Below the pieces are notes generated by a model. The model did not search any database. It saw nothing but the letters and a program-made list of their open reading frames with translations, and was not told where the DNA came from. This document shows positions 44,759-54,469 of a stretch of 64,000 nt of DNA, piece after piece. How positions within the stretch are numbered: position 1 is the stretch's first letter; the number at the start of each line of letters is the position of its first letter. This DNA is from Hyphomicrobiales bacterium (GTDB lineage Bacteria > Pseudomonadota > Alphaproteobacteria > Rhizobiales > Xanthobacteraceae), in assembly GCA_017305665.1 (NCBI GenBank), contig JAFKKH010000007.1:186001-250000 (forward strand). The letters run 5' to 3'. The position numbers were made by a program, and so were the translations under genes.

Positions 44759-46006
44759 ATGAAAACGAACGACAAGTCCGGATTTGGTATCAACCGTCGC
44801 ACCCTCCTGGCAGGCGCGGCGTTCGGGGCAACGCAATTGGCGGCGCCATTTGTGATCACAGCGCGCGCGGCGGAAGCGATCAAGATCGGCTTGTTGTTGC
44901 CGAAGTCGGGCCCCTACGCAGTGCAGGGCGAGATCGGTCATAACGGTGCGCAGATCGCGATCGACGATTTCGGCGGAAAGGTTCTGGACAGGCCGATCGA
45001 TTTGATCTGGCTCGACGAATCGTCTCCGCAATCCACGCAGCAGAACATGCGCAAACTGATCGAGGAAGAGAAGGTTGCAGCGGTCCAGGGTGGTGTTTCG
45101 AGCGGAGACGTGCTGGCGATCATGCCGGTTGCGGAACGAGCCAAGACGCTGCTGATGGCCTCCGGCCCGAACGCCACCGAGATCACCGGCAAGAACTGCA
45201 GCAAATACACGTTCCGCGTCGACCTGCCGAACAAGGTCACGGTGAACAGCGTTTATCCGCTGCTCAAGGAGCGCGGCAAGAAGTGGTACTTCGTGGTGGC
45301 GTCATATGCCTGGGGCATCGATGCCTACAATCAAATGAAGGATGTGGTCGTCAAAGGCGGCGGCACCGTGGTCGGATACGATCAGGCCCCGCTCGGCACG
45401 ACCGACTACAGTTCGTATTTGCTCAAGGTCCGTCAGGCCAAGCCAGATGTGGTCTATGTCGGGCTCGGCGGTACCGACCTCACTAACTTCCTGAAGCAGA
45501 TGAAGGAGATCGGCCTCACCAAGCAGATGGCGCTTTCGGCGCCGATTGTGAACGACACCGACTTGTGGGCCGCCGGTCCGGATGCAGCGTTCGGCATTTA
45601 TCCCAAGATCTGGAACTATACTGGTGCCCATCTGGCCAAGCGGAGCGCCGATTTCGCCGCGGCTTATACGAAAAAGCATGGAGGACCGCCGGAAGCCGAA
45701 GGTTGGCAGGACTGGTTCGGCATGACCTCGATCCTGACTGCGATCAAGGAAACCAAATCGACCGACTCAGCCAAGCTCGTCGGCTTCCTCGAAGAGCACA
45801 AGTTCGAAGGTTACAAGGATACTCCGATCTTCTTCCGCAATTTCGATCACCAGCTGGTGCAACCGCTGCTGGTGGCGCAGGTAAAAGACAAGATCACGGA
45901 CAAGTACGACTATTTCGACATCAAGAGCGAATATCCGAAAGACGCGTCGGCACTCAATGAGGCCTATGGAAGTCAGGCCGATATCGGCTGCACCTTCAAG
46001 GCCTGA
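44759..46006 (+). CDS. Liv-type (Peripla_BP_6) substrate-binding protein with Tat-like signal
   Basis: A 415-residue periplasmic binding protein. The N-terminus has a twin-arginine pattern (INRRTLLAGAAFGATQL) and cleavage near ARAAEA. The fold begins IKIGLLLPKSGPYAVQGEIGHNGAQIAIDD (cited in part). GGGAG lies 5 bp before the ATG at 44759. It is followed by LivH and the LivMGF fusion. The family binds amino acids, but also amides, aromatic acids and other small acids. The LacI/GH88 setting suggests a uronate- or sugar-derived ligand here. Confidence 0.9.
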   Translation: MKTNDKSGFGINRRTLLAGAAFGATQLAAPFVITARAAEAIKIGLLLPKSGPYAVQGEIGHNGAQIAIDDFGGKVLDRPIDLIWLDESSPQSTQQNMRKLIEEEKVAAVQGGVSSGDVLAIMPVAERAKTLLMASGPNATEITGKNCSKYTFRVDLPNKVTVNSVYPLLKERGKKWYFVVASYAWGIDAYNQMKDVVVKGGGTVVGYDQAPLGTTDYSSYLLKVRQAKPDVVYVGLGGTDLTNFLKQMKEIGLTKQMALSAPIVNDTDLWAAGPDAAFGIYPKIWNYTGAHLAKRSADFAAAYTKKHGGPPEAEGWQDWFGMTSILTAIKETKSTDSAKLVGFLEEHKFEGYKDTPIFFRNFDHQLVQPLLVAQVKDKITDKYDYFDIKSEYPKDASALNEAYGSQADIGCTFKA

Positions 46007-46030
46007 CGCTGAACGCATTTGTCTTCTTTG

Positions 46031-46062
46031 ACGAGCAGGGTGATTGAGATCGCCCTGCTCGT
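46031..46062 (+). terminator. Hairpin after the binding-protein gene (partial terminator or stabiliser)
   Basis: ACGAGCAGGGTGAT pairs with ATCGCCCTGCTCGT over 14 bp (one T-G wobble) around the loop TGAG. It lies 25 bp after the binding-protein stop and 24 bp before livH. No T-run follows, so it more likely protects the upstream message or weakens read-through than ends transcription. Confidence 0.6.
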
Positions 46063-46086
46063 TCCCATCCTTACAACGGTATTGAT

Positions 46087-46956
46087 ATGACCGAGCTGAT
46101 CATCTCGCAGGTCGTCAACGGACTTGTCCTTGGTTTCCTCTATGTTCTGATTGCGATCGGGCTTTCGATCATTTTTGGGATGCTCGGCATCGTCAATTTC
46201 GCACACGGCGTCTACTTCGCGCTTGGTGCCTACTTCGCTTTGACATTGCGGGACAGCCTCGGTCCCTGGGCGATCGTTCTTGCGCCGCTGGGGGTCGGTG
46301 TCGTCGGTGTCATCATCGAGATGACCTTGATGCGCCCGCTTTACGGCAAGGAGCCACTGCTCGGGCTCTTCATGACCTTCGGTATTGCTTTGTTCATCGA
46401 AGAGCTGATCCGCACCATCTGGGGTGCCGCGGGGCATCCATTCAACCCTCCGGCATGGCTGTCGGGCTTCATTGTCTGGGGTCCGGTGCTGGTGACGAAA
46501 TATCGCCTGTTCGTGCTGGTTGTCACGGTTCTGATTCTGGTCGCGCTGTGGCTGTTCCTGCAAGGCACGCGCTATGGCCGCATCATCCGCGCTGGCAGCC
46601 GTGACCCTGAAATGGTCAGCATGCTCGGCATCAACCTCAAGCGAGTCTTCACCGCCGTGTTTGGTCTCGGCACGGCCGTCGCCGGCATCGCCGGTGTGCT
46701 TGCCGCACCATTGTGGAGCGTGGTGCCGTCGATGTCCGAGGCCGCGATCATGCCGGCTTTCGTCGTTGTCACCATCGGCGGCCTCGGCAGCTTTGGTGGA
46801 GCAGTGATCAGCGGTCTATTGGTTGGCGTTTCAGTCGCATTGTCGATCCAGTTCTGGCCCGCCGCTTCCACCGCAGTGATGTACGCACTGATGATTCTGA
46901 TTCTTCTCGTTCGACCGCGCGGCCTGCTCGGCGAGAGCTGGGAGCGCTTTGAATGA
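46087..46956 (+). CDS. LivH-type ABC transporter permease
   Basis: A 289-residue inner-membrane permease with about eight hydrophobic segments. Family pieces are GLVLGFLYVLIAIGLSIIFG, NFAHGVYFALGAYFAL and IIRAGSRDPEMVSMLGIN. It forms the channel with the LivM part of the fusion protein that follows, whose ATG overlaps its stop (ATGA). Confidence 0.93.
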   Translation: MTELIISQVVNGLVLGFLYVLIAIGLSIIFGMLGIVNFAHGVYFALGAYFALTLRDSLGPWAIVLAPLGVGVVGVIIEMTLMRPLYGKEPLLGLFMTFGIALFIEELIRTIWGAAGHPFNPPAWLSGFIVWGPVLVTKYRLFVLVVTVLILVALWLFLQGTRYGRIIRAGSRDPEMVSMLGINLKRVFTAVFGLGTAVAGIAGVLAAPLWSVVPSMSEAAIMPAFVVVTIGGLGSFGGAVISGLLVGVSVALSIQFWPAASTAVMYALMILILLVRPRGLLGESWERFE

Positions 46957-49454
46957 AGTCTCTTCGCAAGTCGTTGCTGCATCCGGTCGTCGTCGCCGGT
47001 GTGGTACTTGCCGTGCTGCCTTTCGTACTGCCGCGGATCGGATCGTCGGCCAGTTTGGCGACGGAGATCGCGATCTATGCGCTCTACGGGCTCGGATTCA
47101 ATCTGTTGCTCGGTTACACCGGGCTCGTCTCCTTCGGAGCATCCGCTTTCTTTGGCGCTGCGAGCTACGCTGCCGGACTGGCGATGCTGCACTTCTTCAA
47201 CAACATCTACCTGTCGATTATTTTCGGCACGGCGACGTCTGCCGTGCTTGGCCTCGTCATCGGCCTTCTGATCTTGCGCCGTCGCGGCATCTACTTTTCG
47301 CTGCTCACGCTTGCCTTCACCCAGCTGTTTTACGAGATCGCGTTCAAGTGGACGGATGTGACCGGCGGCGAAAATGGCCTGCAGGGCATCGTTCGTAATA
47401 CCCTGGTATCTCCGCTTGCCTACCACTATTTCGTCGTCGCCGTGGTGTTGTGCGGCATCTATGCGATCTGGCGCATCGTCCACTCGCCGTTCGGCCGCGT
47501 GTTGCAGGCGATACGCGACAACCAGCAGCGCGTCCTCTGCCTCGGCTTCGACACGACGCGCTTCAAGCTGGCTGCCTTCGTGCTGTCGTCCACGTTCATC
47601 GGCCTCGCTGGAAGCCTGCTCACTTTCATGATCCAGAGCGTCTACGCGGATAACCTGAACTGGCAACACGCCGGTGATCCTGTGATGATGACGATTCTCG
47701 GAGGCATTCATCACTTTCTCGGCTCCACCTGGGGTGCGCTGATTTTCCTCACGCTCAGCGACAAGCTGAGCTCGATCACCGAGCATTGGTGGTTGGTATT
47801 CGGCCTGATCCTGATCGCCTTCATTCTGCTGTCGCCAGAAGGCGTGTCCGGTATCTGGATGCGGCTCCGCGGCCGGGGCGACCGCTGGTCGTTGACCGAT
47901 CAGGAAATTCCACAACGAGGCGAGTCCGTGAGCTTACTGGACATGGAGTCGGTGGCCGCCGTTCAGGCTGATACGCCGGTCCTCGAAGTGCGCGGTCTTT
48001 CGAAGCGGTTCGGTTCGCTGGTGGTCGCCGACAAGATCAATCTCACTGTGAAGGCCCGAACGTTGCACAGCGTGATCGGCCCCAACGGCGCGGGCAAGAC
48101 CACGTTCTTCAACATTCTGACCGGCCTGATGTCGCACGACGGCGGCACAGTCAGTTTCCTCGGCCGCGACATTACCAAGATGGCACCTCACAAACGCATC
48201 GACAGTGGTCTGGCACGCTCCTTCCAGATCGTCAGCGTTTTCAGCCATCTGACTGTCTTTGAGACGGTGCGGGTCGCCGCGCAGGCCCGCTCGCCCTACC
48301 GCGCGTCGCTGTGGCGCGATGCCTATAAGTTGCCCGACGTATGCGAGAAGGCTTGGGCGCTACTGGCAACCGTCGGCCTCGTTGAACGTGCTCACGAGTT
48401 GTGCTCGAACCTCGCGCACGGCGAGCAGCGCCTTCTCGAGATCGCGGTGGCGCTAGCGACCAATCCCGAACTGCTTCTGCTCGATGAGCCGCTGGCAGGA
48501 CTCGGCGACGCCGACCGCGAGCGCATCGGCACGTTGATCCGCGACCTCTCGCGCCACCACACGGTCCTGCTGATCGAACACGACATCGACCGCGTGCTCT
48601 CGCTATCCGACTCCATCACGGTATTTCATCAGGGTCACGTCATCGCCGAAGGCGAGCCGTCACGGATCGCGAACGATCCGGCAGTGCTGGAAGCCTATCT
48701 CGGCCGTCATGGCACCCGTCGCACCCCATCGACATCCTCCGAAAGTACGGCCCAGCCGGATCGCGCCCCGCTATTGACACTGAAAGGGGTGGGTGCAGGC
48801 TACAACACCAGCGACGTTCTGCAGAACATCGATCTGGAGGTGCGAGAGGGTGAAGTCGTGGCGCTGCTGGGACGCAACGGCGTCGGCAAGACCACGACGC
48901 TGATGACGATCATGGGCATGCTGGCTCCGAGCCGCGGCAGCATCGATTTTGCGGGCAAGAACATTGCCTCATTGCCGCCGGATCAGGTCAATAAATGCGG
49001 CATCGCGATCGTGCCGGAAGGCCGTCGTATCTTTCCAAACCTGACAGTGCTGGAAAACCTGGCGCTGGCACAGCGCGAGGGTGGCTGGCCGCTCGAAGAG
49101 ATCTACCGTTTGTTTCCGAAGCTGAAGATGCGGCAGGATGCGCGCGGCGAAAATCTCAGCGGCGGGGAGCGGCAGATGCTCGCGATCGGCCGCGCACTCT
49201 GCGCGCCCCAGCGGTTGATCCTGCTCGACGAACCGTTCGAGGGCCTGGCTCCCTCGGTTGTCGCCGAGGTGCTTGCCGCGATCGAGCAGCTACGCCATAA
49301 AACCAGCATTCTGCTGGTCGAGCACAAGGTCGATCTCGTCCTAGACTTTGCCGATCGCGCCTACATTATGGTCAACGGTCAGATGGTCTACAGCGGCGAG
49401 AGCCGCGTCTTGCGCGACGACATGGAGACGCAGACCAAATTCCTCGGCGTGTGA
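46953..49454 (+). CDS. LivM-LivG-LivF triple-fusion ABC transporter protein
   Basis: An 833-residue fusion of one permease and two ATPases. Residues 1-315 are LivM-like (GFNLLLGYTGLVSFG, RRRGIYFSLLTLAF). Residues about 345-590 are LivG-like with Walker A GPNGAGKTT at 376 and Walker B LLLDEPLAGLG. Residues about 605-833 are LivF-like with Walker A GRNGVGKTT at 640 and signature LSGGERQMLAIGRAL. No stop or frameshift separates the parts. With LivH it would give a transporter core of only two polypeptides. It is a close paralogue of the truncated gene at 1-2306. Confidence 0.94.
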   Translation: MKSLRKSLLHPVVVAGVVLAVLPFVLPRIGSSASLATEIAIYALYGLGFNLLLGYTGLVSFGASAFFGAASYAAGLAMLHFFNNIYLSIIFGTATSAVLGLVIGLLILRRRGIYFSLLTLAFTQLFYEIAFKWTDVTGGENGLQGIVRNTLVSPLAYHYFVVAVVLCGIYAIWRIVHSPFGRVLQAIRDNQQRVLCLGFDTTRFKLAAFVLSSTFIGLAGSLLTFMIQSVYADNLNWQHAGDPVMMTILGGIHHFLGSTWGALIFLTLSDKLSSITEHWWLVFGLILIAFILLSPEGVSGIWMRLRGRGDRWSLTDQEIPQRGESVSLLDMESVAAVQADTPVLEVRGLSKRFGSLVVADKINLTVKARTLHSVIGPNGAGKTTFFNILTGLMSHDGGTVSFLGRDITKMAPHKRIDSGLARSFQIVSVFSHLTVFETVRVAAQARSPYRASLWRDAYKLPDVCEKAWALLATVGLVERAHELCSNLAHGEQRLLEIAVALATNPELLLLDEPLAGLGDADRERIGTLIRDLSRHHTVLLIEHDIDRVLSLSDSITVFHQGHVIAEGEPSRIANDPAVLEAYLGRHGTRRTPSTSSESTAQPDRAPLLTLKGVGAGYNTSDVLQNIDLEVREGEVVALLGRNGVGKTTTLMTIMGMLAPSRGSIDFAGKNIASLPPDQVNKCGIAIVPEGRRIFPNLTVLENLALAQREGGWPLEEIYRLFPKLKMRQDARGENLSGGERQMLAIGRALCAPQRLILLDEPFEGLAPSVVAEVLAAIEQLRHKTSILLVEHKVDLVLDFADRAYIMVNGQMVYSGESRVLRDDMETQTKFLGV

Positions 49455-49496
49455 TTATCGCGAGCGCCAAATTGAGGCCCCTTGCTGCATTCTTGT

Positions 49497-49516
49497 GAGG
49501 ATATTCTGCCATCCTC
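49497..49516. terminator. Weak hairpin between convergent genes
   Basis: GAGGAT and ATCCTC form a 6-bp stem with an 8-base loop in the 93-bp gap between the LivMGF fusion and the VWA gene. There is no clear T-run, so termination here is only suggested. Confidence 0.3.
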
Positions 49517-49547
49517 GCAGCCCCACGCGGCATGCTAGCAACAAACC

Positions 49548-51803
49548 CTACGTCTTAAGCTGCGCATAGAGTTGCATCACGCGTTCTGGTAAAGCATCGA
49601 TCCGCGGCACTCGCAGGGACCGCTTGTGGCTAACGATCCGGTCCAGCGCCTGAAAGGATCCCTGCCCGAGACCGAAGGCGAGCACATCGATTCCCGTCAG
49701 TCTTAGCGCAAGGACCGCTTGCCGCGCGTCCTCCACCAAGTAGCTTGGGTCCTGAACATCAATGTCCGACGGCTCGCCGTCGGTGAGCACGAGCAGCACG
49801 CGACGGAATGATCGCCGCCGTTGCAGATACGTGCCGGCATGACGAATGGCGGCGCCGAGACGTGTCGAATGGGCGCTTGTCATCGCGCGCAACCGCGCGG
49901 CGACCACTGCATCCATCGGCTCGGCGAAATCCTTGAACTTGACGTATCGTACTTTTTCACGCGTGTCGGAATTGAACCCATGGATCGCCAGTGAATCGGC
50001 GGCGGCATCGAATGCCGCGCCGAGAATGGTTGCCGCATCCCGCTCCACCGCGATCACCGACCGCCCGTCGCGGCCCTTGTCTGCGGTTGACTGCGACATG
50101 TCGAGCAGGAGAAGCAGCGACAGTTCGCGAGGGCCGGGGATTTCCCGCTGGAACACCCGGATGTCCGGCGGCTGCTTGCCGCGCCGCTCGATCATCGCCG
50201 CGATGCTCGCATCGATATCCAGCATCTCGCCTTCGATCTGATGCTTTTCGCGAATTCTGCGCCCAATCGCTGCGCCCCGCGCGATCGCGGTTACCCTTCG
50301 CGCGACGGCATCGGCCTCAGACGTGGCAGTCATGGCCATCGAGGCACGGGGCAGATCGGGTTCGCTTTCCCGCACCGTCACCCAGTTCGGCCGCGCGCGC
50401 CCGAGCTCGTAGTCCCATTCGGGATAGTGCGCGATCAGGATGCCGTCGGACGCCACGCTCTGTCGCGGCCGAGCTCGCGGACTATCGGGATCGATCTGGT
50501 TGTCGGGCTTACCATCGTCACCTTGCTTCTGCTCGACTCGCGCCGATTCCGCGCCGATGTCGATCTCATCGACGAGTTCGCCGTTCCGATCACCGAAATC
50601 CCACAGCCCCATGTTATCGTCGCGGTAAGCAGGTTCGATCGCATAGGTACGCGGATTGAACTGCAATCGCATCTGGCCGATGTCGTTGCCGAGCAAACCA
50701 CCGATCTCGCGGCTGATCGCGGGATCGTCAAGACGCGGCGTGGCGGCGGCAAACAGGGACCGCCCCTTCTCCACCCATCCATGGTCATCGGCATAAAATG
50801 GATCGATCAGAGCGCGCGACAACCGCGCAAGGAGATCCGCCGCTGTCGCGTGGCCCAACGCCTGCGCCGTGTGATAAGGACGCCATAAGCGCGCGAGGCC
50901 TGGCATGGTCTTCATCGCAAGATGCTCGACGCGCGCGTCCTCGATCAACGAGACCAATATGACCTGCAGCGGCTTCAGCCTGCCGACGGGAAACTGTTGT
51001 GTGGATAAGGCAAGGTGTGCGCCGGCATGAGCCATCGATGCCCAATACAACTGGTCCGCTGACGCCTCCGTGACACCGGCGAAGCGATGCGGCAACCCCA
51101 GTACACCGCCGACCAGCGTCGCACGCCGCGCAGGCGCCGCGCGCAGCAATGGGCGCCGATCCCATAGGACCGCAAGGCCCATGGACAGACGATGCTCCAA
51201 GCGAGCGAAATCGCTCTCCGCCGGTAATGACGCCAGCGGATCGTCGAGCGCGAAATAGGCTCGTCGACGCCGAACATTTGCTCCGCAGGTGCGCAGTCCG
51301 CCAGTCAGCCAAAGTTCGAAACCGCTCGCGTCGAGGGTTTGCAGCAGGCTATTGAGGCGTTTGGCGACGACACCGACCGACTCCGGCGCCTGCCGCGCGA
51401 GCTGCGTCAGTGCTGCGAAAATCCGACGAAGGTCGGCCGATTGCGACATGTGCAACAAGCAGGCTGGAAATGTTTCCAGAATAGCCTGGGTCGCAGAACT
51501 GCCGGCCTCGCGCCCGATCTGGTGAACGGCTTCGGCGATCGTCACGAGATCGGTGGCGGGACGCGACGACCAGCGTTCGGACAGTGTAAAGATGGCGCGC
51601 ATGGTTGCCGCGCCGAGGTTTGCCTCGAGCAGAGCCACCATGGCACGACGCCACGCAGCGACGTCGTCGACCGATCCCAGACGAACGACGGCGCGATCGG
51701 CCGCTGCGAAAGGCGCGTCCAGGTCGTCATATCCCCGGAGCAGCGCCGACAACCGCCGTTCGGAGCGAAAGCTGGACAACGAGGCAACCTGCGCAGCAGT
51801 CAA
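49548..51803 (-). CDS. VWA-domain protein of the CbbO/NorD family
   Basis: A 751-residue protein. A C-terminal von Willebrand A domain (from about residue 560) has the MIDAS motif DMSQST and the later TDGEPSD. The long N-terminal part resembles CbbO/NorD proteins, which act with a MoxR-type AAA+ ATPase to activate Rubisco, nitric oxide reductase or Cox-type enzymes. It starts at a TTG (51803), 8 bp after the AAA+ gene; no better ATG is close. It is last in the amidase operon, so its client may be AmiE or the transporter. That is inference. Confidence 0.88.
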   Translation of the reverse strand: MTAAQVASLSSFRSERRLSALLRGYDDLDAPFAAADRAVVRLGSVDDVAAWRRAMVALLEANLGAATMRAIFTLSERWSSRPATDLVTIAEAVHQIGREAGSSATQAILETFPACLLHMSQSADLRRIFAALTQLARQAPESVGVVAKRLNSLLQTLDASGFELWLTGGLRTCGANVRRRRAYFALDDPLASLPAESDFARLEHRLSMGLAVLWDRRPLLRAAPARRATLVGGVLGLPHRFAGVTEASADQLYWASMAHAGAHLALSTQQFPVGRLKPLQVILVSLIEDARVEHLAMKTMPGLARLWRPYHTAQALGHATAADLLARLSRALIDPFYADDHGWVEKGRSLFAAATPRLDDPAISREIGGLLGNDIGQMRLQFNPRTYAIEPAYRDDNMGLWDFGDRNGELVDEIDIGAESARVEQKQGDDGKPDNQIDPDSPRARPRQSVASDGILIAHYPEWDYELGRARPNWVTVRESEPDLPRASMAMTATSEADAVARRVTAIARGAAIGRRIREKHQIEGEMLDIDASIAAMIERRGKQPPDIRVFQREIPGPRELSLLLLLDMSQSTADKGRDGRSVIAVERDAATILGAAFDAAADSLAIHGFNSDTREKVRYVKFKDFAEPMDAVVAARLRAMTSAHSTRLGAAIRHAGTYLQRRRSFRRVLLVLTDGEPSDIDVQDPSYLVEDARQAVLALRLTGIDVLAFGLGQGSFQALDRIVSHKRSLRVPRIDALPERVMQLYAQLKT

Positions 51804-51811
51804 GACAGCAC

Positions 51812-52633
51812 CTACTGAGGTACGCAGGCCTCGATCGCATCCCGAAGCACCCGTCGAACATCATCGTCGTCGGTCAGAGGAACGACGACCGACGCCTCGC
51901 AGGCTTCATCGAGCACGATGCCCTGCCCGACCAGACGGCCCGCATTGATCAACATTCGCGTCGATGCGCCCTCATCAAGGCCTTGCCCTTTAAGGCGACG
52001 GCTGCGCTGCCCGATCGCGACCAGTAACGATGCAAGGTCGGGTTGGACACGCGCCTCATGGCGAACGATCTCGGCTTCGATGGCCATGTCGGGGTAGCCG
52101 AAATCGATCGATGCGAATCGCTGCTTGGTGGATTCCTTCAGATCCTTGATCGCGCTCTGGTAGCCGGGATTGTAGGAAATCACCAATTGGAAATCGGGAT
52201 GCGCATGAACCAGCTCGCCCCGTTTCTCCAACGGAAGAATCCGCCGATCATCGGTCAAGGGATGGATCACCACCGTTGTGTCCTGACGAGCTTCAACGAT
52301 CTCGTCGAGATAGCAAATCGCGCCGCCACGCACCGCGACCGTCAGCGGGCCATCGCGCCAGGTGGTGCCATCCGCATCGAGCAGCCAGCGTCCGACGAGA
52401 TCGGAGGCCGTCATATCCTCGTGGCAGGCGACGGTGACCAGCGGCTTGCCGAGCCGCCACGCCATATGCTCGATGAACCGCGTCTTGCCGCAGCCGGTCG
52501 GGCCTTTCAGCATCACCGGCATCCGGGTCGCATATGCAGCCACGAACAGATCGATCTCACGGCCCGCAGCGCGGTAATACGGCTCATCTGCAATACGGTA
52601 CTGGTCCAGGACGGCCGCTTCACCCGCCATCAT
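51812..52633 (-). CDS. MoxR-type AAA+ ATPase of the CbbQ/NirQ/NorQ family
   Basis: A 273-residue AAA+ protein. Walker A is GPTGCGKTRFIEHM (about residues 43-56) and Walker B AICYLDEIVEAR. The C-terminal CbbQ_C domain follows with EIVRHEARVQPDLASLLV. These hexameric motors remodel a client enzyme with the help of a VWA partner, encoded next. AAAGGATG precedes the ATG. It lies 62 bp after amiE in the same direction. Confidence 0.91.
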   Translation of the reverse strand: MMAGEAAVLDQYRIADEPYYRAAGREIDLFVAAYATRMPVMLKGPTGCGKTRFIEHMAWRLGKPLVTVACHEDMTASDLVGRWLLDADGTTWRDGPLTVAVRGGAICYLDEIVEARQDTTVVIHPLTDDRRILPLEKRGELVHAHPDFQLVISYNPGYQSAIKDLKESTKQRFASIDFGYPDMAIEAEIVRHEARVQPDLASLLVAIGQRSRRLKGQGLDEGASTRMLINAGRLVGQGIVLDEACEASVVVPLTDDDDVRRVLRDAIEACVPQ

Positions 52634-52695
52634 GTCATCCTTTGCTCAGACACTGGAGGCTGGACGGCGCATCCGACCAGCCTCCAGACGCGCAA

Positions 52696-53733
52696 TCATC
52701 GATGTGCCACTTTCTGGTTCGGCAACCCCTCGATCGGACATTCGTCGGTGCCAATCGTCGGCCGCGTGATGGCTTCGACCATCTCGCGGGTGCCATCCGG
52801 ATCCGCGATCCACTTCTTGTAGAACTCATATGGACAACTCGCGGTACCACGCTCGCCGTCGCCGGAATTGATCATGCCGGTGTAGCCACGGTGGACCAGC
52901 TTGAACAAATGGTTGTTCGACTGGCTGTTACGCCGGGCATCCCGGATCAACGATGTCGAGAGCTGGGCATACTGAATGCCGTTCTCCTCGGTGCCGCACT
53001 CGCCGAGCGTTCGGCCATCGAAACCGATGACCGATGAATGACCGAAATAGGAATAGACGCCATCAAATCCCGACGCATTGGCTACTGCGACGTAGCAGTT
53101 GTTGGCCCAGGCCATCGCCTTCGCCATCAGGATTTGCTGCTCCTTGGCGGGATACATGTATCCCTGACATCGAACGATCAGTTCGGCACCGCGCATGGCG
53201 CAGTCGCGCCAGATCTCCGGATAGTTTCCGTCGTCGCAGATGATCAGGCTGATCTTCAGTCCCTTCGGCCCATCCGAAACGAACGTGCAATTCCCGGGAT
53301 ACCAGCCTTCGATCGGCACCCAAGGCATGATTTTGCGATACTTCTGAACGATCTCGCCCTTGTCGTTCATCAGGATCAGCGTGTTGTACGGCGCCTTGTT
53401 CGGATGCTCCTCGTGCCGCTCGCCGGTCAGGGAAAACACGCCCCAGGTCTTGGCCTTCCGGCACGCATCAGCGAAGATTTTCGTTTCCTCACCTGGAACG
53501 CTCGATGCGGTCTCGTACATTTCCTTGGAGTCGTACATGATCCCGTGTGTGGAATATTCCGGGAAGATGACAAGGTCCATGCCGGGCAAACCGATCTTCA
53601 TGCCCTCGATCATCGACGCGATATTGCGCGCATTCGCCAATACCTCGGCCTTGGTGTGCAGCCGCGGCATCTTGTAGTTGACCACGGCAACGCCAACCGT
53701 GTCTTTGCTACTTGAGATATCTCCGTGCAACAT
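52696..53733 (-). CDS. amiE: Aliphatic amidase AmiE
   Basis: A 345-residue nitrilase-superfamily amidase that hydrolyses short aliphatic amides (acetamide, propionamide) to acid and ammonia in the cytoplasm. The catalytic triad is in the same positions as in Pseudomonas AmiE: E59 (FPEYS), K134 (KYRK) and C166 ([11 protein letters not shown]). Length and most of the sequence, such as HGDISSS and [15 protein letters not shown] at the start, match closely. AAGGAG lies 9 bp before the ATG. It is downstream of an amide-type transporter and AmiC/AmiR. Confidence 0.97.
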   Translation of the reverse strand: MLHGDISSSKDTVGVAVVNYKMPRLHTKAEVLANARNIASMIEGMKIGLPGMDLVIFPEYSTHGIMYDSKEMYETASSVPGEETKIFADACRKAKTWGVFSLTGERHEEHPNKAPYNTLILMNDKGEIVQKYRKIMPWVPIEGWYPGNCTFVSDGPKGLKISLIICDDGNYPEIWRDCAMRGAELIVRCQGYMYPAKEQQILMAKAMAWANNCYVAVANASGFDGVYSYFGHSSVIGFDGRTLGECGTEENGIQYAQLSTSLIRDARRNSQSNNHLFKLVHRGYTGMINSGDGERGTASCPYEFYKKWIADPDGTREMVEAITRPTIGTDECPIEGLPNQKVAHR

Positions 53734-53773
53734 ATTTGGACTCCTTGGGTTCGGTTGACGGGAACGGGGTTAA

Positions 53774-54469
53774 TCAGACGGCCATGTGCCGCTGCACGAG
53801 GTCGTCGGAAAGCTCGGCCACATCCCCACTCGCAACCACGTGGCCTTTTTCGAGGAAGACAAATCGCGTCGATGCGCGCCGGGCAAAGGCAACATTCTGC
53901 TCGACGAGGATCACCGTGATGCCGTGCTCGCGATTGAGGCGAATGATGACGTCCTCGATCTGTTCGACGATGTTGGGCTGGATGCCCTCGGTCGGCTCAT
54001 CGAGCAGGATGACCTTGGGGCGCGCGAGCAGCGCCCGCGCGATCGCCAGTTGCTGCTGCTGTCCTCCGGACAGGTTACCGCCGTAGCGGCCCATGAATTC
54101 CTTCAGCATGGGAAACAGCTCGACGACCCACTCATCGAGGTCATCGTCGCGTCGATTGGCAGCGAAAGTTCCAAGGACGAGATTTTCCTTGACCGTAAAG
54201 CGCGGAAGGATTCCACGCCCTTGTGGCACATAGGCGACGCCCGCCTTGGCGCGGCGATGGGTCGGCAGCAGCGATATATCCTCGCCGTCGAGAACGATGC
54301 TGCCAGCGGTGCGATCCATCAGCCCGAGAATCGCGCGCATCAGCGTGGTCTTGCCGACGCCGTTGCGGCCGAGTACGGCGAGGAAATCGCCGCGCCCAAC
54401 CATCAGATTCACATCCTGGAGCGCGCAACTATTGCCGTAAAAAGCATCGACGTGAGACATCTCAAGCAT
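53774..54469 (-). CDS. Urt/Liv-type ABC transporter ATP-binding protein (UrtE-like)
   Basis: A 231-residue ATPase with Walker A GRNGVGKTTLMRA, signature LSGGQQQQLAIARAL and Walker B VILLDEPTEGIQPN. The last (EGIQPN) is typical of UrtE rather than LivF. The ATG at 54469 overlaps the preceding stop by 8 bp and has GGGAGG upstream; the longer frame lies inside the UrtD-like gene. It powers uptake of the amide or urea-like substrate handled by AmiE. Confidence 0.91.
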   Translation of the reverse strand: MLEMSHVDAFYGNSCALQDVNLMVGRGDFLAVLGRNGVGKTTLMRAILGLMDRTAGSIVLDGEDISLLPTHRRAKAGVAYVPQGRGILPRFTVKENLVLGTFAANRRDDDLDEWVVELFPMLKEFMGRYGGNLSGGQQQQLAIARALLARPKVILLDEPTEGIQPNIVEQIEDVIIRLNREHGITVILVEQNVAFARRASTRFVFLEKGHVVASGDVAELSDDLVQRHMAV

